A stretch of DNA of 64,000 nucleotides, taken from NCBI GenBank assembly GCA_029202485.1, contig CP119313.1:2418001-2482000 (forward strand). The letters are read 5' to 3'. The translations under genes were made by a program, and so were the position numbers. Positions 15,224-24,804 of the stretch are shown here, one piece after another; positions within the stretch are counted from its first letter, which is position 1, and each line of letters opens with the position of its first letter. The notes beneath the pieces were generated by a model. It was not told the origin of the DNA, ran no database searches, and saw nothing but the letters and a program-made list of their open reading frames with translations. The DNA is from Candidatus Pedobacter colombiensis. Its GTDB lineage: Bacteria > Bacteroidota > Bacteroidia > Sphingobacteriales > Sphingobacteriaceae.

Positions 15224-18021
15224 ATGCTTGTTACACCTTTATATTCACGTTGTAATTCTTTATATACATAGCTATAAATAACCATTTCATGTGTGCGTTG
15301 ATGCTCACTAAATAAGCGGTTAACATGCATGTGAAATAAATCCCTAAAGAGATTTAATTTCAGATTGCTATCACAATGTTGTATTGTTGTTTTAAAAGAT
15401 TGCAGCAGCTGATCAGGAATAATTATTAGATCATCATTAATCCAATGGCTATTATAGTCATTCCTAAATGATTCATATGCTTTATTGATTCTTTTAAACC
15501 CGCTATTTTCAAGATGATGCTCTTTCATAAAGGCATCCTGTATGCTTTTTACAAAAGCTAATCGATCTTTGTAATCAAGTGTCAATTCATTAATCACAAC
15601 TTTCATTAATTCCATACAATTGGCATAACGACCGTTAAGGCTTAGATTTTTGCCAATCACATCCATACTATAATTGCTATCCTTACAAAAATGCTGCTCT
15701 ATTTTTTCTATTTCTGCATGACCATAACGTTGCAATTCCCTGCGATAAGTTTTAATCTGTATATCTGTAATATAACCGGCATCGAAATAAGCCTCCAAAG
15801 CATCCATCAATTTCGAAGTATATAAGTGACTTTTCTTTATATCTTTCAGCTGAAATCTTATTCTGATATGATTTGTTGGGTCTTTATAACGAATAAAAAA
15901 CCAACATTTAAATGCTACCTTATATTTTGTTATAAACCCGGCCAATGCATTAATTAATATTTCATCCACCCTTTGGCTATGACAATAAATTTCGAAGTAT
16001 AACCAATCCCTGCCAGGAACGATCACTCCAGGTATTGCATCTTTAGTTTTCACTATGCATGGTGAATAGGCTTGATATAGGGTGGTTGAATGCTGCAGAC
16101 TAATCATAAATTGCTGACAATAATTTTTTCCGTCAACATCATTAACCAAGTTCTCAGCTTTAATAAATGCCTCAGTTATTATAAAATCAGTTTTCTGTGC
16201 CACATAACGTTTAAAGCTTAGCATATCAGCTTCAGATTCCTTGTCAAAACACAAAGTCTGATCTCCATTTCCGGCTGTAAAATGCCGGACTACCTCCATC
16301 CTATCCATTTCAGCCTTTAAATGATCAATATTTATAGCAGACACCTGTATTTTCCATTTTGCCGGTGATATTACAATATTGTTGTATTGAATTCTTGGAT
16401 AGAAATTTAGTCCCGGAATTAACGTTTCTATATCGAACAAAAGTCGGCTTTGGATATTTTGATGTTGTAAATCGCAAAGAAAACGGTAAACTGATAGATC
16501 GGATCTATTGTAATTATAAGCCGAAGCGAGTCTGGGCACTACTCTTTTACGATACTTTTTTGATAGCAATATCAACTCATCATTTGCAATGGTTAGCAGC
16601 AAATCATCCAGACAAATCAAATTTTTGCTACAAGAATAATTCAATAAAGGCAATTCATAATCGTATATAGCTTTTCTTCTATTGATGTTGTCAACCCTAC
16701 CCTCTGCCATATAAGCCACATCAAAGAATATTACATCAGGATTAGCTTCACTTTCATATTTACTGATTTCATGACAATGACGCTCAATCTCTTTACTAGC
16801 TAGTGTAAATCTTCCTGCCAGGGCGTTAGCGGTAGCTCCTCCTAATTGCTCCAAAATCACCAGGTCGTCTGCCAATTTTAACATAGCACTAAAAGTATTT
16901 GCCGGAAGTTTAAACGCCTCTGTTTTGACTTCCTGTGCTATCCTTTGCAATTCTACAACCTGTTTTCTGTCACCCTTACTTTCTATGATACAGTTTAACA
17001 AATAGCGGGTAAGCTCAGTCTGTTGGAAAGACATTGCAGCCTGTTTTCCTGTGTTTGCTGCGATCAATTCATTAATTAAGGCATCGGTAAATGCTGCGTT
17101 TTCCAAATCACCATAGCCAATTCCAAATTCAGGATCAAGTGCTATCATTAATGGGATTTCCTGATATTCATAACGTTTTAAAAATGCAGTTTTGAAATGA
17201 TTAAAATCTTTATTTTCTGTCGGGGGTATTGCTAAAAGCAAATATTCTACACAACCAGGTAGGGATTGAAGTATGGCTTTATTTATAGTCCCTGAGTGAA
17301 CCTTACGTTCAGCAATCAAGTAAGTATGCCCCGGACTTTGTAAAGGAATCTCATTGCGATTATAATAATCTTCACCGATGATGTTCCTATCTAAATCAGT
17401 GAATAAAAGCTGGAGAGCTATTAAACTTTGAAGTATTCCATTTAGTACGTTTCTTTCGACTTCCTGAAGGGCTGCAAAGCATATTAACTCGCTATAGGGT
17501 ACCCTATCCTTACATTTATCTAAAAGCATTTCTATAAATATGCTTCTTTCAATTTCAGCCAGTTCAAACGATTGATTCTGAAGGCATAAAAAACGAATAC
17601 TTATTGTCGTCATATAAATACTGGCGTTAGCAAAATATAACCGGTCAGGTCTAAATAGATCGGAATCCACAGTATGAGTTTGCCCATTAGGTTCCCAATC
17701 ATTAAAAGTGTGTAAGTACTGCTTATTTTCTATAATTAGTCGATCTTCCGTATGACTAAGCTTACCTACAGCAAATCCAGCAAAACTACCAAAGGGTGTA
17801 CCTCTGTATTGTGCCCTATTGAAATACTTCCATAATGTGTATTTCATTCTTGCTTCTACCAGAGGTAAATCCTCAGCTTCAATGGATTTTATTTTATCGT
17901 AAAAATCAGGAGAGGATTGACTTATTGATAATTTTAAGTCTTCCCAAACCATTTCAATTTGTGCTTCAAATGAAAACGCCGGGATCCTTAATATCAGAAA
18001 TGGGTTTATAGATAGCTTCAT
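15220..18021 (-). CDS. Lantibiotic dehydratase (LanB), full length
   Basis: The 933-residue protein has the two-part LanB layout. The N-terminal glutamylation domain (about 1-650) begins with SINPFLILRIPAFS and contains YRGTPFGSFAGF, the conserved R-x-TPFG-x-FAG block. The C-terminal elimination or thiopeptide-type domain (about 680-930) has DWLYFEIYCHS and CWFFIRYKDPTNHIRIRF. LanB enzymes use Glu-tRNA to activate and then eliminate Ser and Thr hydroxyls of a precursor peptide. NisB is of similar length (about 990). No LanC cyclase, leader peptidase or dedicated exporter gene lies nearby. The likely substrate is the Thr-rich peptide at 13918. A perfect 9-bp direct repeat of 21-bp period lies 39-68 bp upstream. 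Confidence 0.92.
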   Translation of the reverse strand: MKLSINPFLILRIPAFSFEAQIEMVWEDLKLSISQSSPDFYDKIKSIEAEDLPLVEARMKYTLWKYFNRAQYRGTPFGSFAGFAVGKLSHTEDRLIIENKQYLHTFNDWEPNGQTHTVDSDLFRPDRLYFANASIYMTTISIRFLCLQNQSFELAEIERSIFIEMLLDKCKDRVPYSELICFAALQEVERNVLNGILQSLIALQLLFTDLDRNIIGEDYYNRNEIPLQSPGHTYLIAERKVHSGTINKAILQSLPGCVEYLLLAIPPTENKDFNHFKTAFLKRYEYQEIPLMIALDPEFGIGYGDLENAAFTDALINELIAANTGKQAAMSFQQTELTRYLLNCIIESKGDRKQVVELQRIAQEVKTEAFKLPANTFSAMLKLADDLVILEQLGGATANALAGRFTLASKEIERHCHEISKYESEANPDVIFFDVAYMAEGRVDNINRRKAIYDYELPLLNYSCSKNLICLDDLLLTIANDELILLSKKYRKRVVPRLASAYNYNRSDLSVYRFLCDLQHQNIQSRLLFDIETLIPGLNFYPRIQYNNIVISPAKWKIQVSAINIDHLKAEMDRMEVVRHFTAGNGDQTLCFDKESEADMLSFKRYVAQKTDFIITEAFIKAENLVNDVDGKNYCQQFMISLQHSTTLYQAYSPCIVKTKDAIPGVIVPGRDWLYFEIYCHSQRVDEILINALAGFITKYKVAFKCWFFIRYKDPTNHIRIRFQLKDIKKSHLYTSKLMDALEAYFDAGYITDIQIKTYRRELQRYGHAEIEKIEQHFCKDSNYSMDVIGKNLSLNGRYANCMELMKVVINELTLDYKDRLAFVKSIQDAFMKEHHLENSGFKRINKAYESFRNDYNSHWINDDLIIIPDQLLQSFKTTIQHCDSNLKLNLFRDLFHMHVNRLFSEHQRTHEMVIYSYVYKELQREYKGVTSI

Positions 18022-18059
18022 CTATACAATTTGCTTAGGATTGCAGATTTAATAAAATC

Positions 18060-18089
18060 TATTACATAGACACCTCATAATATTACATA
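18060..18089 (-). promoter_or_regulatory. Direct-repeat operator candidate in front of lanB
   Basis: On the plus strand TATTACATA occurs at 18060-18068 and 18081-18089, two identical 9-mers separated by 12 bp. Position, orientation and sequence match the pair in front of the peptide gene, as expected for co-regulation by the LytTR regulator. Confidence 0.65.
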
Positions 18090-18236
18090 AACAGCTTAAC
18101 TAAGTTTTCTATTTGCAGACTGTTGTGTACTTTTTTTGTCACTTAAAGCGCAATTAATGATGGTTTCAGGTGATTTACGCAAAATGTCGCCATGAAGCGT
18201 ATAAAACGCTGTGGTGTATTTTTATTCGTATTACAT

Positions 18237-18425
18237 TTAGTTTACCAAACCAAAAATAGCAGCCAGGATATTTTTTTTGAGGCCGTTTTCGGGCCTGTAT
18301 TCCACCTGTAGAATGGCAGTATTCAGCTCCTTTACAAATTCGATATTAAGTCGACTTCGGTTCGTCTCTGGTTCGGAAAAACCCAATTGAAACAAGCCCA
18401 AAAGATGAACCTTTACTGACCTATA
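18237..18425 (-). pseudogene. Degenerate coding remnant
   Basis: A stop-to-stop minus-strand frame of 62 codons reads as ordinary protein (LGLFQLGFSEPETNRSRL, KELNTAILQVEYRPENGLKK, ending ILAAIFGLVN) but has no ATG. The same frame continues upstream past one stop codon (QLCSPDSAI). Base composition is richer in GC than the flanks. It is probably the tail of a lost gene or mobile element, and I do not recognise the family. It lies in the 530-bp gap between the dehydratase and the metalloprotease genes, which otherwise holds the repeat operator and a terminator. Confidence 0.4.
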
Positions 18426-18494
18426 TTAAATAGCGCTATCCGGGCTGCAAAGTTGCCGATAAAAAACCGATAAAAATTCAGTTTATTAAGCAAT

Positions 18495-18526
18495 GAAGCC
18501 CGATCATTTAGGTATGATCGGGCTTC
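18495..18526. terminator. Hairpin terminator after the metalloprotease gene
   Basis: GAAGCCCGATCAT (18495-18507) and ATGATCGGGCTTC (18514-18526) form a perfect 13-bp stem with a 6-nt loop, 25 bp beyond the stop of the minus-strand metalloprotease. The T-run is weak. Confidence 0.75.
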
Positions 18527-18551
18527 TTGAATATAAAAATCAGGGAATAAC

Positions 18552-21110
18552 TTACGATTTAGGATTTAAGGCCGAATTGATACGAACCAATAAATCTTGC
18601 AAATGATATTTACTCATGCCTGTTGCCGCAGGTATTGCAGCACGAATATCTTTTGCTAAAGTTACTAAATGAGCACGACTGATGCTTGAAACATCTGATC
18701 CTGTAGGGTCAGCCATTCTCATACCAGGGAAACTTGGCATAGCTGATGATGACGGAGCAGGTGCTACAATTAATTTAGTCATATTATCCACGTAAGCTTT
18801 TTGTAAGTTTCTTCTGTACACATCAATATTTTTATGTGAATACAATTCAGACCAAATACCTGCTTTAAGATCACCGAACAGATTAACCGGAGTATAAGCT
18901 TTAGCACCGCTTAATGCTTCTTCATTAATCAATTTACCAATTGTGTTCGCATTTTGAAGTTTAGCTAAAGTATTTTTTTGAATACCCTGGAAAAGTTCTG
19001 TTGCATTCATCCCCGTACGTTCGATTAAATCTTTATTGATTAACCATGTTGGCGTAGCAAACAATTGAGTATTAAGGAAAGTCATAGCCTCTTTTTGTTT
19101 TGCAAAAGGAACTGCCTGAAACATTCCGCCTTTCTCTTCTACAGTTTTAGGCGTTGCATAAATACCGGCAACATTTTTAACTACATGTCCCATATAACGA
19201 CCGTATTGACCAATAAGTTCACTATAAAGTGTTTTTGCATTCTGATAACTTTCGTTAGGTTCTTTGCTCCATGTTAAAATATTAGGTAAAATGCGCTTAA
19301 GATTTTTTATACCATAAGCAGAAGCTAACATTGCATTATCACCAATATCTTCACTTTGGTTACGTGGATCATTAGGATCATTTTCTGTACCGAAAGTTAA
19401 ACGCTTATTTGCGCCAACTCTTTTAATAATGTTTTGGTTAGAATATGTTGCTTCTTCTTCCGGAGTATTAAATTCAGGTAACCATCTATATCCCCATTCA
19501 ATTGCCCACATATCATAATCACCAATTCTTGGGAAGATACCCTTAGTGCTAATGTTATCTTCCGGCTGAGCTACATAATTGAAACGTGCATAATCCATAA
19601 TTGATGGGGTATGGCCATTTTTCTCAACCCATTGTTTGTCTCTTAATTTTTCAACAGGGACTGTTGCTGAAGAGCCAAAGTTATGGCGTAAGCCTAAAGT
19701 ATGTCCAACTTCATGAGAAGAAACGAAACGGATCAATTCGCCCATTAACTTATCATCAAATTTCATTTTACGAGCTTGAGGATCAATTGCCGAAGCCTGG
19801 ATAAAATACCAGTTTCTTAGCAATTGCATAATGTTATGGTACCAGTTGATGTGTGTTTCTATAATTTCACCTGTGCGTGGGTCATGTACATGTGGACCAC
19901 TTGCATTGGCAATATCAGATGGTTTATAAATGATAACGCTATGTCTGGCATCATCAATATTCCATGTTGGATCATTTGGTGCTTCTTTGGCTACAATAGC
20001 ATTTTTAAAGCCTGCTTTTTCAAAAGCAACCTGCCAATCATTCACCCCTTGAATAAGGTAAGGAACCCATTTTTTTGGTGTTGCAGGATCGATATAATAA
20101 ACAATTTGTTTTTTTGGTTCTACCAATTCTCCTCTTTTATATTTTTCAATATCTTCAGGTTTTGGCTCTAACCTCCAGCGCGTAATTAAAGCCTGGTTTT
20201 TTACACCTTGTGGATTGGCATCAAAATCTACATAACCAGTAGCAAAATAACCTACCCTAGGATCAAAAAATCTTGACTTCATTTGTCTTGATGGCAACAA
20301 TACCATTGAACTGTTTAATTCGTAAGTTACTGGTGTTGATGCTGGTGGAGCACCGCCCATCATCCCCATCCCTTGTGGAGCAGATTTCATAAAGGTTTTA
20401 AGTGTTCTGATCTCTATATTCATAGGGTAAGCTTTAATTTCCTTGATATAGCTTCTATCAGGCATTTGTCCACCTAACGACAATGCTTTTTTTGTTCCTG
20501 CATCAAAAAAGAAGATATCGTTATCACTGTTCATATAATCAGTCACATCAATAACAACCCCTTTAACACCAGAAATAGAATCTTTGGCAAAAGCTTTGAT
20601 ATCAAACGAAGCTACCAACGGCTGAATGTTCGAATTCATTACTGATTTGTACATCCCTTGCTCCGTGGTATCTCTTGAACGCTCGCCATAAGAGATACTC
20701 TTTAAATATATTTTGTTTGAAGGACCTTTTTCAAAACTAATCACATTGTCGCCAATTTGATCACCACCATAACCGATCATAGAGGCGCGGTTACCAGCAG
20801 CAGCCTTACTTATTCTATTAACTGTTAATATTTCTCTGCCCAATAATGAATCGGCAATTTCAAAGAAATAGCGATCTTCTACAAAATGAACTTTAAACAA
20901 ACCATTGTCTGTTTTTGCTTTAGCAGTAATGATCTGGTTATAAGGCTTAGGGCCTGCTGGAGGGCCACCCGGACGATTCATTGCATTCGGATTACCTGCA
21001 GGTGGTACGGTAGCAGGTGCCGGAGTTGGCGTTTTTGGATTTCTTTTTTGCGAAAAACCCTGATAGCTGGCGCAAAATAGCACCAGTGCGATCAAACTTA
21101 ATTTCTTCAT
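18552..21110 (-). CDS. Secreted zinc-dependent metalloprotease (DUF5117/DUF5118 type)
   Basis: The 852-residue protein has a signal peptide (MKKLSLIALVLFCASYQGFS), a low-complexity Pro-rich stretch (about 25-60), DUF5118 and DUF5117-like regions, and a metzincin zinc site HEVGHTLGLRH with H466, E467, H470 and H476. Family members are periplasmic or surface proteases found mostly in Bacteroidota, and their substrates are poorly known. The gene stands alone between two hairpins. Confidence 0.9.
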   Translation of the reverse strand: MKKLSLIALVLFCASYQGFSQKRNPKTPTPAPATVPPAGNPNAMNRPGGPPAGPKPYNQIITAKAKTDNGLFKVHFVEDRYFFEIADSLLGREILTVNRISKAAAGNRASMIGYGGDQIGDNVISFEKGPSNKIYLKSISYGERSRDTTEQGMYKSVMNSNIQPLVASFDIKAFAKDSISGVKGVVIDVTDYMNSDNDIFFFDAGTKKALSLGGQMPDRSYIKEIKAYPMNIEIRTLKTFMKSAPQGMGMMGGAPPASTPVTYELNSSMVLLPSRQMKSRFFDPRVGYFATGYVDFDANPQGVKNQALITRWRLEPKPEDIEKYKRGELVEPKKQIVYYIDPATPKKWVPYLIQGVNDWQVAFEKAGFKNAIVAKEAPNDPTWNIDDARHSVIIYKPSDIANASGPHVHDPRTGEIIETHINWYHNIMQLLRNWYFIQASAIDPQARKMKFDDKLMGELIRFVSSHEVGHTLGLRHNFGSSATVPVEKLRDKQWVEKNGHTPSIMDYARFNYVAQPEDNISTKGIFPRIGDYDMWAIEWGYRWLPEFNTPEEEATYSNQNIIKRVGANKRLTFGTENDPNDPRNQSEDIGDNAMLASAYGIKNLKRILPNILTWSKEPNESYQNAKTLYSELIGQYGRYMGHVVKNVAGIYATPKTVEEKGGMFQAVPFAKQKEAMTFLNTQLFATPTWLINKDLIERTGMNATELFQGIQKNTLAKLQNANTIGKLINEEALSGAKAYTPVNLFGDLKAGIWSELYSHKNIDVYRRNLQKAYVDNMTKLIVAPAPSSSAMPSFPGMRMADPTGSDVSSISRAHLVTLAKDIRAAIPAATGMSKYHLQDLLVRINSALNPKS

Positions 21111-21153
21111 TTAGATTATAGATTTATAAGATTGTTTGGTAAGTATGATATAA

Positions 21154-21206
21154 CCTTATTGGTAAGAACATTAACCTTCCAAAAAGCTACTGTTCTTACC
21201 TTAAGG
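21154..21206. terminator. Hairpin downstream of dsbD
   Basis: GGTAAGAACA (21161-21170) pairs with TGTTCTTACC (21191-21200), and outer CCTTA/TAAGG pairs extend the stem. It lies between the dsbD stop and the metalloprotease start. There is no long T-run. Confidence 0.55.
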
Positions 21207-21217
21207 CAATTGAGTCG

Positions 21218-22918
21218 TTATTTTTTCTTAAAGACAGCTAAGCCACTTCTAAGATAATCTGCATATTCTTTAACATTAAAATTAGCACCTTGAACAGGTA
21301 CCAATGGAGTCAAGTCCTGACCGGCCAGCACATATAAAGGCTGAGCATTAGATCCGTATTTTGTAGCCTGAAAATCCAGGTTCCAGTAGCCCAAATCATC
21401 CGTATTGCGTTTCAAAATATCTGAATAATGAACTTTCTCTGCAGGCATCTTAATGTTACGATCATCAGCATACAGCTGGATCAATACATATTCTTCATTG
21501 ATCAGGCGGGCAACTTCTTTGTCAACCCAAACCAGATCTTCCATTCTACGGCAGTTTACACAGGTATGCCCGGTAAAGTCAAGCAAAACAGGTTTATTCA
21601 CCTTCTTCGCATATTCCAAACCTTCGTCCAAATCAAAGAACGGATGAAATCCTACAGGTGCCTTTAAAGACTCACTATATTTTACTTTAGCAGGAAAATC
21701 AGCTGATACCACACTTGAAGCAGATGAACCATTTCCACTTAGAATAAAATCCTGGGTATTTGTTGGCGGAGCGAGTCCACTCAATATGCTAACCGGAGCT
21801 CCCCATAAACCAGGAACCATGTACATGGCGAATGAAAATGAAAGGATGGCAAAGAATAATCTTGGTACCGATACATAAGGAACATCACTATCATGTGAAA
21901 ACTTGATCTTACCAAGTAGATAAATTCCCATCAGGATAAAAATCACGATCCACAATGCTAAGAAGATCTCTCTGTCAAACCACTCCCAATGCCAGGCTAA
22001 ATCAGCCGACGAAAGGAATTTTAAAGCCAGGGCCAGTTCCAGGAAACCCAAACATACCTTTACACTGTTTAACCAGCCGCCTGATTTAGGCATACTGCTT
22101 AAAAAGCCAGGGAATACCGCTGATAAAGTAAATGGCAATGCTAAAGCCAATGCAAATCCAAACATACCAATAGCCGGTGCCAGCAATTCACCTTTAGAGC
22201 TAGCTTGTACTAATAAAGTGCCAATAATTGGTCCTGTGCAAGAGAAAGATACTAAAGCTAAAGATGCGGCCATGAAGAAAATACCTCCAAGACCTTTACT
22301 GTTGTCTGCTTTATTGTCTATTTTATTGACAATAGAACTAGGTAAGGTGATTTCAAAAGCTCCAAAAAAGGAGATGGCAAACGCTACCAGTAAGATAAAG
22401 AACAAAAAGTTAAATAAACCACTGGCACTTAAAGCATTCAATCCTGCAGATCCAAATATTACGGTGATCAACAAGCCAAAGGCTACATAGATCACGATAA
22501 TAGAGAGACCATAGATTAAAGCCTGACCAACGCCTTTGCTTTGGCTCCCTGCCCGCTTTGTAAAATAACTAATGGTTAATGGAACCATTGGGAATATACA
22601 AGGCATAAGGAAGGCTAGAAAACCACCTACAAGACCTGCAATAAAGGTTTCCCATAAGGTCTTTTCCATTTCGGTTTTATTAGGCTTCACAACGGTGCTT
22701 ATAACCTTTGTAGCTTTTGTCGTATCTGTAATAGTCGTTGCCGGGGCAACTATGGCAGTATCTGCTTTAGGGGTTGTTTCGGGTGCAATCTCTGTAAATT
22801 CAAGATCAGCAGTCGAGGTATCTGGTTCCTGTGCTAATGCGCAGGTAGCGGAGCCGAAAAGGAGAAAAAGCCCAATGACAAGCACTTTCATGCTTGTCAA
22901 ATAGTTGTTTAAAATCAT
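21218..22918 (-). CDS. dsbD: Thiol:disulfide interchange protein DsbD (transmembrane plus C-terminal thioredoxin domain)
   Basis: The 566-residue protein has a signal peptide, a Thr-rich linker, an eight-helix DsbD transmembrane domain with the two electron-carrying Cys in MPCIFPMVPLT and SFSCTGPIIG, and a C-terminal thioredoxin domain with TGHTCVNCRRME (CxxC). It moves electrons from cytoplasmic thioredoxin to periplasmic thiol proteins. The usual N-terminal alpha domain is missing and appears as the separate gene just upstream (22925-23371), 6 bp away. An internal ATG at 22891 (MKVLVIGLF) is an alternative start. The neighbouring TlpA-like protein could be a client. Confidence 0.9.
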   Translation of the reverse strand: MILNNYLTSMKVLVIGLFLLFGSATCALAQEPDTSTADLEFTEIAPETTPKADTAIVAPATTITDTTKATKVISTVVKPNKTEMEKTLWETFIAGLVGGFLAFLMPCIFPMVPLTISYFTKRAGSQSKGVGQALIYGLSIIVIYVAFGLLITVIFGSAGLNALSASGLFNFLFFILLVAFAISFFGAFEITLPSSIVNKIDNKADNSKGLGGIFFMAASLALVSFSCTGPIIGTLLVQASSKGELLAPAIGMFGFALALALPFTLSAVFPGFLSSMPKSGGWLNSVKVCLGFLELALALKFLSSADLAWHWEWFDREIFLALWIVIFILMGIYLLGKIKFSHDSDVPYVSVPRLFFAILSFSFAMYMVPGLWGAPVSILSGLAPPTNTQDFILSGNGSSASSVVSADFPAKVKYSESLKAPVGFHPFFDLDEGLEYAKKVNKPVLLDFTGHTCVNCRRMEDLVWVDKEVARLINEEYVLIQLYADDRNIKMPAEKVHYSDILKRNTDDLGYWNLDFQATKYGSNAQPLYVLAGQDLTPLVPVQGANFNVKEYADYLRSGLAVFKKK

Positions 22919-22924
22919 TATTGC

Positions 22925-23371
22925 TTATTTTACTGGGATAGAAAACTCAACTGTTTCTGGAGGTAGACACTGAGAATCATCACATACCATGTACTCGAGT
23001 GTTCCTTTAACAGTTGCAGTTGCACCAGTTAATTTAACTTTTTGTTGGAAAATTACTGATTTCTCGAAATAACTTACATTCATGTCAAATGACTTTTCGA
23101 ACTTAGTTATTGCTTTTGGTTCAATTGTTTTACCCACGATTGCGTAAGCTTTTGATGGTGTAAATTTAAAGCTTGTTTTCACTGGTCCACCATCAGCCAT
23201 GTTTTGCGAATAAAGGTGCCATCCTTCATCAATTGTAGCTTTAAGGTATAAAGTAGCTTCTGTTTTTGAAGTTTTCTTTGCAGCATAACTCCACTTTACG
23301 GGTTTCAAAATCTGACTACTTGCAGTAAGGCTAAATAGTATTCCAACGGTTAACAAGATTAGGTTTTTCAT
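22925..23371 (-). CDS. Stand-alone DsbD N-terminal (alpha) domain protein
   Basis: The 148-residue protein has a signal peptide (MKNLILLTVGILFSLTASSQ) and an immunoglobulin-like DsbD alpha domain. The redox pair is in YMVCDDSQCLPP, matching the Cys pair of DsbD alpha. It is the first gene of a two-gene unit with dsbD and supplies the domain that dsbD lacks, so it should take electrons from the membrane part and pass them to periplasmic partners. Confidence 0.85.
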   Translation of the reverse strand: MKNLILLTVGILFSLTASSQILKPVKWSYAAKKTSKTEATLYLKATIDEGWHLYSQNMADGGPVKTSFKFTPSKAYAIVGKTIEPKAITKFEKSFDMNVSYFEKSVIFQQKVKLTGATATVKGTLEYMVCDDSQCLPPETVEFSIPVK

Positions 23372-23543
23372 TTTATAATTGTTTTTTTATGTATTAGCAA
23401 ACTTATGTATTTCCCGTAATATCATGGTTATTCGATATTGTAAATTAAGTGATACCCTTCAAATATTACATTTAGCACACAGCTTTGACCTCAATTTTGG
23501 CTCTAAGTTTAACCAAATATCGGTTTCAACTCGTTCAACAAGG

Positions 23544-24692
23544 TTATTCTCCTGTACCTGAGCCTATAACTTCTTGTAATTTTTGATGCAAAGCATCACC
23601 ACGAAGGTTCTTTGCAACAACTTTGCCCGAAGGATCAATCAAAACGTTTTGCGGGATTGAACTGATCCCGTATTGCTTTGCCACGGCATTGTTCCATCCC
23701 TTTAAATCAGACACTTGTGTCCATGTCAAATTATCCTTTACAACTGCCGCTAACCATAATTCTTTTTTACCTGGATTATCTAAAGAAACGCCCAAAACTG
23801 TGAAATTCTTATATTTATATCGGTTATAGGCGTCAACTACGTTTGGATTTTCTGCTCTACATGGTTTACACCAAGATGCCCAGAAATCAATCAGTACATA
23901 CTTTCCTTTGAATGAAGAAAGTGATATAGGTTTATCATTTAGGTCATTCTGCGTAAAATCAGGTGCCATCCCTCCTACTAAAATAGCTTTTGCGAATTCA
24001 ATTTCCTTAGCAAATTCTTGTCCGACTGATGTATTACGAACCTCAGCAGAAAGTGCTTTAAAAATAGGCTCAATGGTTTTAACATCTATTGAATTTCCAG
24101 CAGCTTCAGTTAAGGCTACCAAGCTGAAAAAAGATGCTGGGTGCGACTTTGCAAATTTTCGTTGCAACGCTTTCTTCTCATTAGCAGCTTTTTCATAGCG
24201 TGTCTGCATTTCCTTTTTATAAGCGGGGTCACTCTGTTTATCTTTAGATGCTGCTAAAAATTCATTTTCTACAGCATCCATGGATTTTTCCGGGCCAACA
24301 AAAAAAGTTTTATAAGCTTCGTATTCAGTATTAATATTTGAACCACTGATTGTTCCCTTTTTAATGGAATCAACTGCATTAACACTAATGATCTCATTTG
24401 CCAGATAAAATCTCAGCACATCAACCGGTTTTCCCAACTTATTTATACCAGTGTTCCTATGATCAACGATCAATTCTACCATTTCAGGACCATTCAATGC
24501 TCCTTTGAATTGGAAGCCACCTTTATCCACAACAGATGAGTCCAATACCTCTTTACCATCTTGTTCATAACTTAGGTAGACCTTAGTCGGCGACTTAAGG
24601 TTGCTGATTGTTCCATTAAGCGTAAAATCCGACTTTTGGGCCGAAACGACCATTGGGGCAATCATTAAAGCAGCCAGTGTTAATGTTTTCAT
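23544..24692 (-). CDS. TlpA-like thioredoxin with DUF4369 domain
   Basis: The 382-residue protein has a signal peptide (cut near VSAQ), an N-terminal DUF4369 domain (about 20-130), a helical middle and a C-terminal AhpC/TSA-redoxin domain with WASWCKPCRAENP (CxxC) and a cis-Pro in ISSIPQNVLI. It is an exported thiol-disulfide reductase. Upstream of dsbD on the same strand, it is a plausible recipient of DsbD electrons. Confidence 0.88.
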   Translation of the reverse strand: MKTLTLAALMIAPMVVSAQKSDFTLNGTISNLKSPTKVYLSYEQDGKEVLDSSVVDKGGFQFKGALNGPEMVELIVDHRNTGINKLGKPVDVLRFYLANEIISVNAVDSIKKGTISGSNINTEYEAYKTFFVGPEKSMDAVENEFLAASKDKQSDPAYKKEMQTRYEKAANEKKALQRKFAKSHPASFFSLVALTEAAGNSIDVKTIEPIFKALSAEVRNTSVGQEFAKEIEFAKAILVGGMAPDFTQNDLNDKPISLSSFKGKYVLIDFWASWCKPCRAENPNVVDAYNRYKYKNFTVLGVSLDNPGKKELWLAAVVKDNLTWTQVSDLKGWNNAVAKQYGISSIPQNVLIDPSGKVVAKNLRGDALHQKLQEVIGSGTGE

Positions 24693-24804
24693 TATTTTTA
24701 TGAGGTCTGGTTAGTTATCCTTTGCAAACTTATCATTTTATTCAATAAATGTAAATCCATACTGTCCTTGCAGAATATGACAAAACAGCGCTTTTCACTA
24801 ATAT

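Noticed and set aside
16359..16670. Plus-strand 103-codon frame within lanB
   Set aside because: It is antisense to a well-supported dehydratase domain and has no recognisable protein features.
18208..18237. A possible fifth 21-bp repeat pair upstream of lanB (GTGGTG and TATTACATT)
   Set aside because: Only one half matches the TATTAC motif well; the other half shares too few bases.
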